A stretch of 64,000 nucleotides of DNA, taken from NCBI RefSeq assembly GCF_027924605.1, contig NZ_AP027042.1, forward strand, positions 5,433,524 through 5,497,523. Direction: 5' to 3'. The stretch is from Dyella sp. GSA-30. Lineage in GTDB: Bacteria; Pseudomonadota; Gammaproteobacteria; Xanthomonadales; Rhodanobacteraceae. Position 1 is the first letter of the stretch, and each line of letters begins with the position of its first letter. Positions 27,167-39,029 of this stretch are shown here, one piece after another. The position numbers and the translations under genes were made by a program. The notes beneath the pieces were generated by a model. It searched no databases and had not been told where the DNA came from. It was given only the letters and a program-made list of their open reading frames with translations.

Positions 27167-28081
27167 TCAGATCGCCTGAGCCGGATGCGCGTAGGAGATC
27201 GGCGACGTCGCCGGATCGTCCTGATAGCTGACTTCTTCCCAGGCGGAAGCGTCGGCCATCAATGTGCGCAGCAGCTTGTTGTTGAGTTCATGACCGGATT
27301 TGTGTGCGTAGTACGCACCGATCAGACTGTGACCCAACAGATACAGATCGCCGATCGCGTCGAGGATCTTGTGCTTGACGAATTCGTCTTCGTAGCGAAG
27401 ACCGTCTTCGTTGAGCACGCGATAGTCGTCCAGCACCACGGCGTTATCCATCGAACCGCCGAGTGCGAGATTGTGTTCGCGCAGCATTTCGATGTCGCGC
27501 ATGAAACCGAACGTACGTGCGCGGCTGACTTCCTTCACGAAGGACGTCGTCGAGAAGTCGATCTCGGCGCGCGAGGTGCGCTTGCTGATGATCGGGTGAT
27601 TGAACTCGATCGAGAAGCCGACCTTGAAGCCCTCAAACGGCTCAAAACTGGCCCATTTGTCGCCTTCCTGCACCTTGATCGGCTTCTTGATGCGGATAAA
27701 GCGCTTGGCAACAGGCTGCTCTTCGATGCCAGCCGATTGCAGCAGGAAAACGAACGGACCGGCACTGCCGTCCATGATCGGCACTTCAGGTGCCGACAGA
27801 TCGACGTAGGCATTGTCGATGCCCAGACCCGCCATCGCCGAGAGCAGATGCTCCACGGTGGACACGCGGACGTCGCCATTGACCAACGTGGTCGACAGAC
27901 GCGTATCACCGACTTTGTCGGGACGCGCGGCGATATCAACAGGCGGCGAAAGATCCGTGCGACGGAAAACAATGCCAGTGTTCGGTGCGGCGGGGCGGAG
28001 CGTCATGTACACCTTGTCGCCGGTATGCAGACCGACGCCAGTGGCGCGAATGATGTTCTTGAGCGTACGCTGCTTGATCAT
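27167..28081 (-). CDS. lpxC: UDP-3-O-acyl-N-acetylglucosamine deacetylase LpxC
   Basis: LpxC catalyses the committed zinc-dependent step of lipid A synthesis. The 304-aa protein begins [20 protein letters not shown]. Zinc and active-site residues appear in [20 protein letters not shown], in [16 protein letters not shown] and in the His of [11 protein letters not shown]. It follows ftsZ on the same strand after an unusually long gap of 493 nt, so it may have its own promoter. Confidence 0.97.
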   Translation of the reverse strand: MIKQRTLKNIIRATGVGLHTGDKVYMTLRPAAPNTGIVFRRTDLSPPVDIAARPDKVGDTRLSTTLVNGDVRVSTVEHLLSAMAGLGIDNAYVDLSAPEVPIMDGSAGPFVFLLQSAGIEEQPVAKRFIRIKKPIKVQEGDKWASFEPFEGFKVGFSIEFNHPIISKRTSRAEIDFSTTSFVKEVSRARTFGFMRDIEMLREHNLALGGSMDNAVVLDDYRVLNEDGLRYEDEFVKHKILDAIGDLYLLGHSLIGAYYAHKSGHELNNKLLRTLMADASAWEEVSYQDDPATSPISYAHPAQAI

Positions 28082-28574
28082 TTTTTAAGTACCTAGCTAT
28101 AGGGGCAGCAGCCAACAGGGTACGGATGCTAACACAGTCTTAACCTATAAAATAGCAAACCGTACCGTACAGTCTGTTCGCGCTTTCATACTCCTTTCAT
28201 CTGTGAATGAAAGTCATTCAGCGCCAAACAGACAAAAACCTCAATTCCATCAATGGATTAAAAATCGACTCGACCCCTGTGCCGGGACGGGAAAGTCCAG
28301 CAAAGGGGTCGGATTCAGCGGTCGTAATCCGTACGCCGCTCATCATGCGTCATCCGAAAACGCACAGTCTGGGAAAGCGTTCACCTAACAACTGGATGAA
28401 ATCGCTTCTTTCAAAGCTGCGTCAGCGGACCCTGACCAACCCTCACAAGGAGAGTCGGCGCGGGCGCGGGGAAAGCCCCGACACCCGTCACGACAGGTTA
28501 CTGACAGTCAGTTCGAGCTTTTGTTCACTTTTTTCTAAGATTTTTTTACCTCAGTATTTCTCGGTGCCCAGACT
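28082..28574. other. Long ftsZ-lpxC intergenic region, no gene supported
   Basis: This 493-nt gap is AT-rich at both ends and contains several small stems. Examples are CGACCCC/GGGGTCG around 28270-28312 and CGGGG-AAAG-CCCCG at 28476-28490. ORFs within it lack ribosome-binding sites and familiar motifs. It should hold the ftsZ terminator (an A/T-rich run at 28525-28550) and the lpxC promoter. A small RNA is possible but unproven. Confidence 0.4.
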
Positions 28575-29759
28575 TCAATCGGCCTGACGACGCAGGAAGG
28601 CCGGGATGTCCAGGTAGTCGAAGCTCGGATCGGCACTCTTGGCCGGCGCCGACTCGGTGCGGACATTGTTGGCCACCGTTTCCGGTTGAGCGTAGTCGAC
28701 CACTTCGTTGCCGGTACCGGTACGCAGCACGACCGGGCGCGGACGCTGGCGCATTTCCACCTGCTGAGGCGCCTGATGGCGACCCGGCTGGCGGGCGGCG
28801 GCAGCACGGTTCAGGCCGGTGGCCACCACGGTGACGCGGACGTCGTCCTGCATTTCCGGATCGAGCGAGGTACCGATCACGACGGTGGCGTCTTCGCTGG
28901 CGAAGTCGTGGATCACGCGGCCGATCTCGTCGAACTCACGCATCGTCAGGTTCGGACCGGCGGTGACGTTCACCAGGATGCCGCAGGCACCGTTGAGGTT
29001 CACGTCTTCCAGCAGCGGGTTGTTGATCGCCGCTTCGGCGGCCGCCTGGGCGCGATCGTCACCACGAGCGGTGCCCGAGCCCATCATCGCCATGCCCATT
29101 TCGGACATCACGGTACGCACGTCGGCAAAGTCGACGTTGATCAGGCCCGGGGCCGTGATCAGGTCGGCGATACCCTGCACCGCACCCTGCAGTACGTCAT
29201 TGGCTGCCTTGAAGGCATTGAGCAGGGTCACTTCGCGACCCAGCACCGAGAGCAGCTTTTCGTTCGGCACGGTGATCAACGAATCGACGTGCTGCGACAG
29301 GTCTTCAATACCCTTCAGGGCGACCTGCATGCGGCGACGGCCTTCGAACGGGAACGGCTTGGTCACCACCGCGACGGTGAGGATGCCCTTCTCTTTCGCC
29401 AGCTGTGCGACAACCGGCGCCGCACCGGTGCCGGTACCGCCACCCATGCCGGCGGTGATGAAGACCATGTCCGCGCCTTCGAGCATTTCCTCGATGCGCT
29501 CGCGATCTTCCAGTGCGGCCTGACGACCCACTTCCGGGTTGGCGCCGGCACCAAGACCCTTGGTGACGTTGCCGCCCAGCTGCAGGTGCGTGCGCGAGCC
29601 GCAGCTCTTCATCGCCTGCGCATCAGTGTTGGCGACGACGAATTCGACGCCTTCGATATTGGCATTGAGCATGTGTGCCACGGCATTGCCGCCGCCACCG
29701 CCCACGCCGATGACCTTGATAACTGCGTTAGGTGCGAGTTTTTCGATCAGTTCAAACAT
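28575..29759 (-). CDS. ftsZ: Cell division GTPase FtsZ
   Basis: FtsZ forms the cytokinetic ring. The 394-aa protein starts at [20 protein letters not shown] with GGAGG about 7 nt upstream. The tubulin signature [16 protein letters not shown] lies near residue 105. The C-terminal conserved peptide [16 protein letters not shown] binds FtsA and ZipA. It is the last division gene of the cluster, 128 nt after ftsA. Confidence 0.98.
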   Translation of the reverse strand: MFELIEKLAPNAVIKVIGVGGGGGNAVAHMLNANIEGVEFVVANTDAQAMKSCGSRTHLQLGGNVTKGLGAGANPEVGRQAALEDRERIEEMLEGADMVFITAGMGGGTGTGAAPVVAQLAKEKGILTVAVVTKPFPFEGRRRMQVALKGIEDLSQHVDSLITVPNEKLLSVLGREVTLLNAFKAANDVLQGAVQGIADLITAPGLINVDFADVRTVMSEMGMAMMGSGTARGDDRAQAAAEAAINNPLLEDVNLNGACGILVNVTAGPNLTMREFDEIGRVIHDFASEDATVVIGTSLDPEMQDDVRVTVVATGLNRAAAARQPGRHQAPQQVEMRQRPRPVVLRTGTGNEVVDYAQPETVANNVRTESAPAKSADPSFDYLDIPAFLRRQAD

Positions 29760-29887
29760 TTCCCGTCCTCCGTAGAGACGCATCATTGTCGTTGTAACCA
29801 CGGCTACGACACCTCCTGCCGGTCCGTGGTGTCGGGCTTTTTCCCTGTGCCCAGGACAGCGCATCCCGCGCCGTCGGATTTCCAAAA

Positions 29888-31120
29888 CTAGAAATTCTTT
29901 GCCAGCCAACCGCGCAGGCGTTCGACCAGACCGCCCATGCTGCCGCCTACCGGTCCGCCCGAGCGCATGCCGCCTGCGCGCGCGCCATGCAACAGCAGGC
30001 CCACGCCGGTGGAATGCAACGGATTGGCGACGACTTCACCGAGGCCGCTGACATGCTGCGGCACACCGATGCGAACCATCTTGTGGAAGATCTCTTCGGC
30101 CAGCTCCAGCGCACCTTCCATGCGCGAAGCGCCACCGGTGAGCACCACGCCCGCGGCAACCAGGCTTTCGTAGCCCGAGCGACGCAGCTCGTCCTGCACC
30201 ATTTCGAAGATTTCTTCGTAACGCGCCTGCACGCTTTGCGCGAGCGACTGGCGAGCCAGGCGACGCGGCGGACGATCGCCTACGCTGGGGACCTGGATGG
30301 TCTCTTCAGCATGGGCAAGCTGCGCCAGAGCGCAGGCGTATTTGATTTTGATTTCTTCGGCGTGTGCAGTCGGTGTATGCACGCCATAAGCAATATCGTT
30401 GGTGACCTGATCGCCGCCGACCGGCAACGACTTGGTGTAGCGGATCGAACCTTGCGTATAGATCGCAATGTCCGTGGTGCCCGCACCGATATCCACCAGG
30501 CACACGCCCAGCTCGCGTTCGTCGTCGGTCAACACCGACTTCGCACTGGCCACCGACGACGGCACCAGTTCGTCGACCGACAAACCGCAACGCTGGATGC
30601 ACTTGCTGATGTTCTGCACGGCCGCCGCGGCACCGGTGACCAGATGCACACTGGCTTCCAGACGCACGCCGCTCATGCCGACCGGCGAGCGAATGCCGTC
30701 CTGGCCGTCGATGCGATATTCCTGCGACTCCTTATAGAGGACCTTGCGATCGGCCGGGATCGCCACAGCGCTGGCCGCTTCGAGTACCTGATCCAGATCG
30801 CTGGGAGTCACTTCGCGGTCGCGGATCGGTGCGGTGCCGTGCGAGTTCCTGGTTTCCAGATGGCTGCCGGAAATCGATGCGTAGACCGAGCGGATATCGC
30901 AGCCGGCCATCAGCTCGGCCTCTTCGACCGCCCGCTGGATCGAATGCACGGTCGATTCGATATCGACCACCGAGCCGCGCTTCAAGCCGCGCGACACGTG
31001 CGTGCCGATACCGATCACCTCGATCGGTTCACCCGGTTCGTACTCGCCGACGATCGCCACCACTTTCGAGGTGCCGATATCGAGGCCGACGACGAGTTGC
31101 TTATCGTTCCTGGGTTTCAT
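29888..31120 (-). CDS. ftsA: Cell division protein FtsA
   Basis: FtsA is an actin-like ATPase that tethers FtsZ to the membrane. The 410-aa protein starts [20 protein letters not shown] after the Met. Actin-fold phosphate loops appear there and in [14 protein letters not shown], and the adenosine site is [12 protein letters not shown]. The C-terminal amphipathic helix [14 protein letters not shown] is the membrane anchor. The ATG overlaps the ftsQ stop as ATGA. Upstream in-frame codons inside ftsQ are not used. Confidence 0.97.
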   Translation of the reverse strand: MKPRNDKQLVVGLDIGTSKVVAIVGEYEPGEPIEVIGIGTHVSRGLKRGSVVDIESTVHSIQRAVEEAELMAGCDIRSVYASISGSHLETRNSHGTAPIRDREVTPSDLDQVLEAASAVAIPADRKVLYKESQEYRIDGQDGIRSPVGMSGVRLEASVHLVTGAAAAVQNISKCIQRCGLSVDELVPSSVASAKSVLTDDERELGVCLVDIGAGTTDIAIYTQGSIRYTKSLPVGGDQVTNDIAYGVHTPTAHAEEIKIKYACALAQLAHAEETIQVPSVGDRPPRRLARQSLAQSVQARYEEIFEMVQDELRRSGYESLVAAGVVLTGGASRMEGALELAEEIFHKMVRIGVPQHVSGLGEVVANPLHSTGVGLLLHGARAGGMRSGGPVGGSMGGLVERLRGWLAKNF

Positions 31121-31854
31121 GTGCGGGGCGTGCCTCCAGCATTGACGGCAGGCGCCTGCGAAGGCCATCGCACGGCGAATCCGTTGGTATAGCGAAGATC
31201 GGCGTAGGCAAAGCCATCGGTGTGGCCTGCCATCAGCTGTGGGTAGACGTCGAGAAAGCGGCGCAAGCGCCGGCCCGCCTGATCCCGATCGCCGACGACG
31301 ATCTGTGCGCCGGTCGATGTGGTCAGGCTCCAGCTGCCGCGCTCGGTAAGCGCGACGCCGGTGATTTTCAATTTGGTGTTGGTGAAGGCTTTTTGCGTTT
31401 CCGCGTAGAAGCTCACCACCTCGGCCAAGCGTGCGTCGGGGCCGTGCAGATCCGGCAGGTTTGCGCTGGCGGCGGCATCGGGTGCGTCGAACACCATGCC
31501 CTGGCGACTGATCAGCTTGCCCTCGTTCCACTTGGCGAAGGGCTGGCGCTCATAGATGCGCAGCAGCAGCGTATCGGGCCAGTGCTTGCGCACTTCCACC
31601 GACTCGACCCAGGGCATCGCCTCGATCGAGCGCTGCACGGCATCCAGGTCCAGCGCAAAGAAGCCCTTGCCGAGACTCGGCAATACGGCAGTGCGAATCT
31701 GCTCGGGCGTCAGGTGCTTGAACTCGGCCTGCACGGTCAACTCCGTCACCGGCCAACGATTCACTGCAAACCAGCCGCGCAGGACGCCGACGATCGGCAG
31801 CGCGACCAGCGCAAGCGCAAGGCACCAGGCAACGAGGCGGACTGCTCCCCTCAC
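31117..31854 (-). CDS. ftsQ: Cell division protein FtsQ
   Basis: This bitopic divisome protein has a short cytoplasmic tail and one membrane helix ([19 protein letters not shown]). A POTRA domain starts near [20 protein letters not shown], followed by the FtsQ/DivIB beta domain. The 245-aa length is typical. It starts at GTG, which overlaps the ddl stop as GTGA. Confidence 0.95.
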   Translation of the reverse strand: MRGAVRLVAWCLALALVALPIVGVLRGWFAVNRWPVTELTVQAEFKHLTPEQIRTAVLPSLGKGFFALDLDAVQRSIEAMPWVESVEVRKHWPDTLLLRIYERQPFAKWNEGKLISRQGMVFDAPDAAASANLPDLHGPDARLAEVVSFYAETQKAFTNTKLKITGVALTERGSWSLTTSTGAQIVVGDRDQAGRRLRRFLDVYPQLMAGHTDGFAYADLRYTNGFAVRWPSQAPAVNAGGTPRT

Positions 31855-32807
31855 GCGTTACCTCCGTCGCGATCGAAACTGGTTTCCAACACGCGCCAGC
31901 ACAGCGTCTCGTAGTCGATACCGACGACCTTGGCGGCCTTGGGTACCAGCGAATGCGAGGTCATGCCGGGCGCGGTGTTCACTTCCAGCAACCAGTTCTT
32001 GCCATGCTTGTCGCGCATCACGTCTACGCGTCCCCAGCCGGAGCAGGCCAGCGCATCGAACGCGGTCAGCGCGAGCTCGCGCATTTCCTGCTCCGCCGAA
32101 CCGTCGAGACCCGGGCAGATGTACTGCGTGTCTTCGGCGATGTATTTGGCGTTGTAGTCGTAGTACTCGCCCTTGGGCACGATCTTGATCGTTGGCAGGA
32201 CATCGCGACCGAGCACACCGACGGTGAACTCACCGCCTTCGCGTGCGTCGCCCTCGATCAGGGTCTCCATCAGCATGTCGCCGGGATAACGTTGCGCCAG
32301 CTCGACGGCCGCATCGAGGTCTTCCGCTTTGAAAACGCGCGTGACACCGACGCTGGAACCTTCCCAGGCGGGTTTGACGATCAACGGAAAGCCCACTTCG
32401 CGCGCCGCAGCATGCACATCGGCACCGCGCGGCAACGCCTTGTAGCGCGGCGTCGGCAAACCCATCGACAGCCACACCTGCTTGGCGCGGATCTTGTCCA
32501 GCGACAGCGCCGAGCCGAGCACGCCCGAACCGGTGAACGGTACGCGCAGCGACTGCAAGGCGCCTTGCAACTCGCCGTTCTCGCCGCCGCCGCCGTGCAG
32601 GATATTGAACACGCGCGCGAAATGACCGGCACGCACGGCATCCAGCAGGGCCGGAATACCGTCGATCGCGTGCGCGTCGACGCCGCGTGCCTTGAGCGCG
32701 GTCAGCACGCCGCGACCCGAATCCAGCGATACCTCGCGCTCGGCCGAGCTGCCGCCCATCACTACGGCGACGCGACCGAACTGGGCGGGATCGTTGATCG
32801 TCTTCAT
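31851..32807 (-). CDS. ddl: D-alanine--D-alanine ligase
   Basis: This ATP-grasp enzyme makes the D-Ala-D-Ala dipeptide of peptidoglycan. The 318-aa protein shows [19 protein letters not shown] at the N-terminus, [16 protein letters not shown], then [18 protein letters not shown] and [18 protein letters not shown]. These are the substrate and Mg-ATP sites of the family. It overlaps murC by ATGA and ftsQ by GTGA. Confidence 0.96.
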   Translation of the reverse strand: MKTINDPAQFGRVAVVMGGSSAEREVSLDSGRGVLTALKARGVDAHAIDGIPALLDAVRAGHFARVFNILHGGGGENGELQGALQSLRVPFTGSGVLGSALSLDKIRAKQVWLSMGLPTPRYKALPRGADVHAAAREVGFPLIVKPAWEGSSVGVTRVFKAEDLDAAVELAQRYPGDMLMETLIEGDAREGGEFTVGVLGRDVLPTIKIVPKGEYYDYNAKYIAEDTQYICPGLDGSAEQEMRELALTAFDALACSGWGRVDVMRDKHGKNWLLEVNTAPGMTSHSLVPKAAKVVGIDYETLCWRVLETSFDRDGGNA

Positions 32808-34246
32808 GACTTCTTGGTCCTCAAATGCCCGGCATTGGCCAGCTCCACTGCGGCCGAACCGATATCGCCCGCGCCAAGCAGCAACAGCAGATCGCCGTCG
32901 CGCAACAGCGTGGGCAGGGTTTCGGAAAATTCGCGCGGATGTTCGATCAGCACCGGATCGACCTTGCCACGCGCGCGCACCGCACGAGCAAGTGCGCGAC
33001 CGTCGGCACCGGCAATCGGCGCTTCGCCGGCCGGATAGACATCGGTCAACACCAGCACGTCGGCATCGGCCAGCACGTTGGCAAAATCATCGAGCAGATC
33101 GCGGGTACGGCTATAGCGATGCGGCTGGAATGCCACCACCAGGCGACGATCCGGCCAGCCACCGCGCGCAGCGGAAAATACCGCCGCAAGTTCGCGCGGA
33201 TGGTGACCGTAGTCGTCGACCAGCAGAGCGCTGCCCTTGTCCAGCGCGATCTCGCCGCGTCGATGGAAACGACGGCCCACGCCCTGGAAACCGGCGAGTG
33301 CGTGCGCAATCGCTTCGGCTTCCACGCCGAGCTGCCAGCCGATGCTTGCCGCGGCCAACGCGTTGAGCACGTTGTGACGGCCCGGCAGATTGAGCGTCAC
33401 CGGCAGGCTGCCCTCGCGACCCGGCAGGTGCAGGTCAAAATGCATCTCGAAGCCGCTCTGCGACAGGTTCGACGCGCGCACATCCGCATCGGGCGTGTCG
33501 ATGCCGTAGGTCATGACGCGACGTGTGGTGTGCTTGGCCAGCTCGGCCACTTCCGGGTCGTCGACGCAGAGCACGGCCAGGCCATAGAACGGCAGGCGAT
33601 GCAGAAAATCGCCGAAGGCTTTCTTCACCTGGGCGAAATCGCCGCCGTAGTTCTCCAGATGGTCGGCGTCGATGTTCGTGACCACCGCGATCACCGGCGA
33701 TAGCAGCAGGAACGAGCCATCGGACTCGTCCGCCTCGGCCACGATGTACTGGCCCGTGCCCAGGCGCGCATTCGCGCCGGCGGCATTCAACTGGCCGCCG
33801 ATCACGAAGGTCGGATCGTAGTCGGCCTCGGCCAGCACGCTGGCGGCCAGGCTGGTCGTGGTGGTCTTGCCGTGCGTTCCGGCGATGGCGATGCCGCGAC
33901 GGAAACGCATCAGCTCGCCGAGCATCTCCGCACGCGGCACCACTGGAATGCGCCCGGCGCGTGCGGCGACCAACTCGGGGTTGTCCTGGCGAATGGCGCT
34001 GGACGTCACGACAACGTCGGCATCGCCGATATGTTCCGCGGCGTGACCGACATGAACGGTGATGCCGAGGTTCTGCAGACGCTGCGCGGTCGGCGAATTG
34101 GAACGATCCGAACCGGATACGGCATAACCGAGGTTATGCAGCACTTCGGCAATGCCGCTCATGCCCACGCCGCCGATGCCGATGAAGTGTACCCGCTGGA
34201 ACGTGGACATCAGTTCTTCGTGAGCATGCAGGCGACGCGGCGTCAT
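32804..34246 (-). CDS. murC: UDP-N-acetylmuramate--L-alanine ligase MurC
   Basis: MurC adds the first amino acid of the peptide stem. The 480-aa Mur ligase shows [20 protein letters not shown], the ATP loop [19 protein letters not shown], and [15 protein letters not shown]. The start at 34246 overlaps the murG stop as ATGA. An alternative Met (MSTFQRVHF) lies 12 codons further in. Confidence 0.97.
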   Translation of the reverse strand: MTPRRLHAHEELMSTFQRVHFIGIGGVGMSGIAEVLHNLGYAVSGSDRSNSPTAQRLQNLGITVHVGHAAEHIGDADVVVTSSAIRQDNPELVAARAGRIPVVPRAEMLGELMRFRRGIAIAGTHGKTTTTSLAASVLAEADYDPTFVIGGQLNAAGANARLGTGQYIVAEADESDGSFLLLSPVIAVVTNIDADHLENYGGDFAQVKKAFGDFLHRLPFYGLAVLCVDDPEVAELAKHTTRRVMTYGIDTPDADVRASNLSQSGFEMHFDLHLPGREGSLPVTLNLPGRHNVLNALAAASIGWQLGVEAEAIAHALAGFQGVGRRFHRRGEIALDKGSALLVDDYGHHPRELAAVFSAARGGWPDRRLVVAFQPHRYSRTRDLLDDFANVLADADVLVLTDVYPAGEAPIAGADGRALARAVRARGKVDPVLIEHPREFSETLPTLLRDGDLLLLLGAGDIGSAAVELANAGHLRTKKS

Positions 34247-35316
34247 GCGGCCACCTCCATGCAGGCGCGCGCGATCACCTGCGCGGCATCGGGCTTGGCC
34301 AGCGTACGCGCGGCTTGCGCCATCGCGATCAACTTGCCGCGGTTGTCCAGCAGCGCTTCAATGCGCTGCGCCAAAGCCTGTACGTCCAGATCGCGCTCCT
34401 GAATCAATTCGGCCGCACCCGCGGCGACCAGCGCCTCAGCGTTGCGGGTCTGGTGGTCGTCCACCGCGTGCGGAAACGGCACGAGCACCGCGCCGAGTCC
34501 GGCGGCGGTCAGTTCGGCCAGGGTCAAGGCGCCGGCGCGGCATACGGCCAGATCCGCCCATGCATACGTGCCGGCCATGTCTTCGATAAACGGCACGATC
34601 TGCGCGTCCACCCCGGCCTTGGCATAGGCTTCGCGCGCTTCGTCGATACCGCGATTGCCGCACTGATGCAGCACTTCGGGGCGCTGCGCCGGCGCCAGTT
34701 GTGCGAGCGCTTGCGGCAACACCGTGTTCAAGGCGCGTGCCCCAAGGCTGCCGCCCAACACCAGCAAACGCGGGCGACCGCTGCGGCCGGCCATACGTTC
34801 GGCAGGCGCCGGCAACGCGCCGATCGCCGCACGCACCGGGTTGCCCACCCATTCGGCGTTCGGCAAGGCATCGGCGAAACCGGCCAGTACGCGACGCGCA
34901 TAGCCGGCCAGCTTGCGATTGGTATAACCGGCAACGCGGTTCTGTTCGTGCACCAGCAACGGACGGCCGCTCAGGCGTGCGGCGACGCCGCCGGGACCTG
35001 CCACGTAACCACCCATCGACAGCACGCTGCGCGGCTTTACCCGTCGCAGCACGGACAACGATGCGAGCAAGGCACGCGCCAGCATCAACGGCGCCAGCAC
35101 GCGCGTCTTCAGGCCTTTGCCGCGCAAGCCGCCTACCGGCACGGTATAGAGCGTGATGCCATGCGTCGGCACTACGCGTGTTTCCATGCCGCCATCGGCG
35201 CCCAGCCACACGACGGGCACGCCCTGCACGCGCAGCGCTTCGGCCACCGCAAGGCCGGGGAAAATGTGGCCGCCGGTACCGCCGGCCATGATCAGTACGG
35301 GTGCGTTGGCCGTCAT
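34243..35316 (-). CDS. murG: Lipid II synthase MurG (UDP-GlcNAc transferase)
   Basis: MurG adds GlcNAc to lipid I on the inner face of the membrane. The 357-aa GT28 enzyme has [20 protein letters not shown] near the N-terminus, [20 protein letters not shown] and [17 protein letters not shown]. These are the family's diphosphate and UDP-binding segments. It overlaps ftsW and murC by 4 nt each. Confidence 0.97.
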   Translation of the reverse strand: MTANAPVLIMAGGTGGHIFPGLAVAEALRVQGVPVVWLGADGGMETRVVPTHGITLYTVPVGGLRGKGLKTRVLAPLMLARALLASLSVLRRVKPRSVLSMGGYVAGPGGVAARLSGRPLLVHEQNRVAGYTNRKLAGYARRVLAGFADALPNAEWVGNPVRAAIGALPAPAERMAGRSGRPRLLVLGGSLGARALNTVLPQALAQLAPAQRPEVLHQCGNRGIDEAREAYAKAGVDAQIVPFIEDMAGTYAWADLAVCRAGALTLAELTAAGLGAVLVPFPHAVDDHQTRNAEALVAAGAAELIQERDLDVQALAQRIEALLDNRGKLIAMAQAARTLAKPDAAQVIARACMEVAA

Positions 35317-36569
35317 GCGCCCACCGCCTCGCGTACGGGTGTCGCCACTGCCGCGTCTGCCGCTGCCGCCTTCGCATCGGGCACGGCTGTCGCCGGCATG
35401 CGTGTAGCCATCTGACGCGCATCGAGTGCGCGGTTGATTTCATACGTCGCACGCAACAACACACCGGCCATCGCGCAGGTCAGCACGATCGACGAGCCAC
35501 CGTAGCTGATCAACGGCAGCGTCAGGCCCTTGGTCGGCAGCGCGCCCAGGTTGACGCCGATCGACACCATCGTCTGCAAGCCGATCATCAACGAAATGCC
35601 AAAGGCGACATAGCCGGCGAAACGCTGGCCCAGCTCGACACCCTTGATGCCCATCGACAGGCCGCGCCACACGACCATTGAGAACAGGCCCATGACGCAG
35701 AGAATGCCGGCCAGACCCAGTTCTTCGGAGATCACCGCAAAGATAAAGTCGGTATGCGCTTCGGGCAGATAGGACAGCTTCAACACGCTTTGCCCCAAGC
35801 CCACGCCGGTCCACTCGCCGCGGCCGATCGCCATCAGCGACTGGGTCAGCTGGAATCCGTCGTTGAACGGATCCTTCCACGGATCCATGAACGAAGTGAG
35901 GCGCTTCATGCGATACGCCTCGCTGGTTGCCGCGATCGCCAGCAACGGCATCAGCGGCAGACCCATGCCGAACAGGAAGATCGGCCGCGCGCCGCCCAGC
36001 CATACCATCGCGATCGCCACGCCGATCATCAGCGTGGCCGAACCGAAGTCCGGCTGCGCCAGCAGCAGCAAGACGAACAGGCCCGCGACCAGCAACGGCT
36101 TGAACAAGCCCATGAAGCGCGTCTCGACGCTTTCACGGTGACGCACCAGGTAGCTGGAGATATAGATCACCAGAATCAGCTTGACCGCTTCCACCGGCTG
36201 AAAACTGGTCACCACCAGGTTCAACCAGCGATGCGCGCCATTGAGCTTCATCCCGAGGAACGGGAGAAACACCGCAAGCAGCAGGCTGAAGGCAAGCAGC
36301 ATCAGCAGGAACGCGTTCTTCTCCAGGAACTTCAGTTCCGTGCGCATGGCCACGCCTGCCACCACGAAACCCAGCGCAAGAAACAGCAGGTGCTTCTTGA
36401 GGAAGTAGAACTCGCCCAGGTTCGAGTTCGCGGCGGCGACCGCGATCGAGCTGGAGGTGACCATGACCAGCCCGAGGCTCGCCAGACCGACGAGCGCGAC
36501 CAGCAGCGGCATGTCGAACTTGCCGCGCGGTCCTTGCCGCCGTTTTGCCTGGGTTGCGTCGAAGATCAT
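35313..36569 (-). CDS. ftsW: Septal peptidoglycan polymerase FtsW
   Basis: FtsW is the SEDS-family glycosyltransferase that works with FtsI at the septum. From MIFDATQAK it has 418 aa and about ten membrane helices. SEDS motifs include QPDFGSATLMIG, GVGLGQSVLKLSYLPEAHTD and PLISYGGSSIVL. It follows mraY after 2 nt. The gene murD, which lies between mraY and ftsW in E. coli, is absent. Confidence 0.96.
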   Translation of the reverse strand: MIFDATQAKRRQGPRGKFDMPLLVALVGLASLGLVMVTSSSIAVAAANSNLGEFYFLKKHLLFLALGFVVAGVAMRTELKFLEKNAFLLMLLAFSLLLAVFLPFLGMKLNGAHRWLNLVVTSFQPVEAVKLILVIYISSYLVRHRESVETRFMGLFKPLLVAGLFVLLLLAQPDFGSATLMIGVAIAMVWLGGARPIFLFGMGLPLMPLLAIAATSEAYRMKRLTSFMDPWKDPFNDGFQLTQSLMAIGRGEWTGVGLGQSVLKLSYLPEAHTDFIFAVISEELGLAGILCVMGLFSMVVWRGLSMGIKGVELGQRFAGYVAFGISLMIGLQTMVSIGVNLGALPTKGLTLPLISYGGSSIVLTCAMAGVLLRATYEINRALDARQMATRMPATAVPDAKAAAADAAVATPVREAVGA

Positions 36570-36571
36570 CG

Positions 36572-37672
36572 TCAGCGCACCTTCAAGGTTGCCAAGCCGA
36601 TCAACACCAGCACCACGCTGATGATCCAGAAACGCACGATCACCCGCGGCTCGGGCCAGCCCTTGAGCTCGAAGTGGTGATGGATCGGCGCCATGCGGAA
36701 AATACGTTTGCCGGTGAGCTTGAAGCTCGCCACCTGCATCATCACCGACAGCGTTTCCATCACGAACACGCCGCCCATCACGATCAGCACGATCTCCTGG
36801 CGCACGATCACCGCAACGCAACCAAGCGCAGCACCGATCGCCAGCGCACCGACGTCGCCCATGAACACTTGCGCCGGATACGTGTTGAACCAGAGGAAGC
36901 CCAATCCGGCACCTGCCAGTGCGGCGCAGAAAATCGCCAGCTCGCCCGCACCCGGAATGACCGGAATCAGCAAGTGACGCGAAAACTCAGCGTTGCCCGA
37001 AAGATAGGCGAACGCACCCAGCGCGCCGGCCACCAGCACCGACGGCATGATCGCAAGGCCGTCCAGACCGTCGGTAAGATTCACCGCGTTGGAAAAGCCG
37101 ACGATCATGAAATAGGCGATCACCACGAAGAACAAGCCAAGCGGCAAGGCCACCTGCTTGAACAAGGGCAGAAACAGCGCCGTCTCGGCTGCCGGCTGCG
37201 CGCCGATCGCATGCGGGGCGGTGTAGTAAAGAACCAGCGCGGCGCCCAGGCCGAACACCGACTGCCAGAAATACTTCCAGCGACTGGCCAGACCACGGCT
37301 GTCCTTGAGTACCAGCTTCTTGTAATCGTCGTAGAAACCGATCGCACCGAAGCACAGCAGCACCGCCAGCACCACCCACACATAGCGATTGTGCAGATCG
37401 GTCCACAGCAAGGTGGCCACAGCAACCGACAGCAGGATCATCACGCCGCCCATGGTCGGCGTACCGGCCTTGGACAGATGCGTCTGCGGACCGTCCTTGC
37501 GCACGACCTGTCCCGCCTTCAAGGCGGCCAGCTTGCGGATCAACCACGGGCCCATCAACAACGACATCGACAACGACGTCAGCGCCGCGGCGATGGTGCG
37601 GAAGGTGATGTACTGGAACAGATGCAGCGCAGTGAAGTACTTCGCCATCCATTCGGCCAGTTCAGGCAGCAT
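36572..37672 (-). CDS. mraY: Phospho-N-acetylmuramoyl-pentapeptide transferase MraY
   Basis: MraY makes lipid I from UDP-MurNAc-pentapeptide and undecaprenyl phosphate. The 366-aa polytopic protein has [45 protein letters not shown] and [15 protein letters not shown]. These include the catalytic aspartates and the HHH motif. A GGGAGGAG sequence sits before the ATG at 37672, inside the 3' end of murF (11-nt overlap). Confidence 0.97.
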   Translation of the reverse strand: MLPELAEWMAKYFTALHLFQYITFRTIAAALTSLSMSLLMGPWLIRKLAALKAGQVVRKDGPQTHLSKAGTPTMGGVMILLSVAVATLLWTDLHNRYVWVVLAVLLCFGAIGFYDDYKKLVLKDSRGLASRWKYFWQSVFGLGAALVLYYTAPHAIGAQPAAETALFLPLFKQVALPLGLFFVVIAYFMIVGFSNAVNLTDGLDGLAIMPSVLVAGALGAFAYLSGNAEFSRHLLIPVIPGAGELAIFCAALAGAGLGFLWFNTYPAQVFMGDVGALAIGAALGCVAVIVRQEIVLIVMGGVFVMETLSVMMQVASFKLTGKRIFRMAPIHHHFELKGWPEPRVIVRFWIISVVLVLIGLATLKVR

Positions 37673-39029
37673 CGGAGGCTCCTCCCGTGTGCTTGTCGTT
37701 GCGCAAGGCGGCAACGACCTGTTCCATGCCGGCCGAGCGCGACCCCTTGATCAGCAGCGTGACGCCACCGTGCAACTGTTCGTTCAATGCCTTTGCCAAT
37801 GCCTGCTTATCCGTGTAGTGCGCGCCGCGTTCGCCAAAGGCTTCTACTGCCGCCGCGCTGAGTGGCCCGACCGCAAACAGGCGGTCGATACCCTGCTTCT
37901 TTGCCCGCTCGCCGATGCCTGCATGCATGGCGCGCGCGTTGGGGCCGAGCTCCGCCATGTCACCAAGTACCAGCCAGCGTTCGCCCTGTGCCAGCGCCAA
38001 TGTGTCGATGGCGGCACCGACCGAACCGGGGTTCGCGTTATAGCTGTCGTCGATCAGCACCCAGCCGGCCGCCATCGTCTCGGCGCGCAAGCGACCGGCG
38101 ATCGCCGGCACCTGTTCCAGCCCGGTGACGATCGTGTCGAGCGGAACGTTGAGCGCCAGCGCGATCGCCGCGGCGGCCATCGCGTTGCCGACGTTGTGGC
38201 GTCCGGGCAACGGCAAATCCACTTCGGCATCGCCGACCGGGGTACTCAAGACGAAGCGCGAGCCGTCGACGCCGAGCTCGACGATGTCGGCGCCGATATC
38301 GGCCTTGTGATCCAGCGCAAAGCGCAACTGGCGGCGCGAGCCGGCCAGGCCGCCGAAGAAGCTGGCGAACGCGTCATCCGCATTGATTACCGCCACGCCG
38401 TCGACCGGCAACGCCTGATACAGCGCGCCCTTGGTTTCGGCGACGCCTTCCACGCTACCCATGCGCTCAAGATGCGCGGGCGCGATGGTATTGACGAGGC
38501 CGATATCGGGCCGTGCGATGGCAGCAAGATAGGCGATGTCACCCGGCTTGCCCGCGCCCATTTCCAGCACGGCGTACTGCGTATCGGCCGGCATCGCCAG
38601 CAGGGTCAGCGGCAGGCCGAGCTCGTTGTTGTAGTTACCCGCGTTGACATGCGTGCGGCCATGGCGCGACAGGATCGAGGCCACCAGGGTCTTCACCGTG
38701 GTCTTGCCGTTCGAGCCGGTGATACCGACCACCTGCACATTACTTTGCGCCCGCACCGCGCTGGCCAGGTCACCCAGCGCCAACTCGGTATCGTCGACGA
38801 CGATCTGCGCGATCGGCGCGTCGACCTTGCGCGTTACCAGCGCCGCGGCCGCACCACTCGCTGCCGCCTGGGCAACAAAGTCGTGGCCGTCCACGCGCTC
38901 GCCCTTGATCGCAACGAACAAGTCGCCCGGTTTGATCTTGCGCGTATCGATGCTGACATCACCGACATCGATGTCGGCACCCATCAGCTGGCCGTGTGTC
39001 CACAAAGCAATCATCGTCGCCCGCATCAT
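37662..39029 (-). CDS. murF: UDP-MurNAc-tripeptide--D-Ala-D-Ala ligase MurF
   Basis: MurF adds the D-Ala-D-Ala dipeptide. The 455-aa ligase shows [20 protein letters not shown], the ATP loop [20 protein letters not shown], and [23 protein letters not shown] precedes the ATG at 39029, which overlaps the murE stop as ATGA. A second ATG follows directly. Confidence 0.97.
   Translation of the reverse strand: MMRATMIALWTHGQLMGADIDVGDVSIDTRKIKPGDLFVAIKGERVDGHDFVAQAAASGAAAALVTRKVDAPIAQIVVDDTELALGDLASAVRAQSNVQVVGITGSNGKTTVKTLVASILSRHGRTHVNAGNYNNELGLPLTLLAMPADTQYAVLEMGAGKPGDIAYLAAIARPDIGLVNTIAPAHLERMGSVEGVAETKGALYQALPVDGVAVINADDAFASFFGGLAGSRRQLRFALDHKADIGADIVELGVDGSRFVLSTPVGDAEVDLPLPGRHNVGNAMAAAAIALALNVPLDTIVTGLEQVPAIAGRLRAETMAAGWVLIDDSYNANPGSVGAAIDTLALAQGERWLVLGDMAELGPNARAMHAGIGERAKKQGIDRLFAVGPLSAAAVEAFGERGAHYTDKQALAKALNEQLHGGVTLLIKGSRSAGMEQVVAALRNDKHTGGASDAA

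Noticed and set aside
28207-28587. 126-aa ORF in the ftsZ-lpxC gap
   Set aside because: It runs into the ftsZ 3' end on the opposite strand and has no recognisable content.
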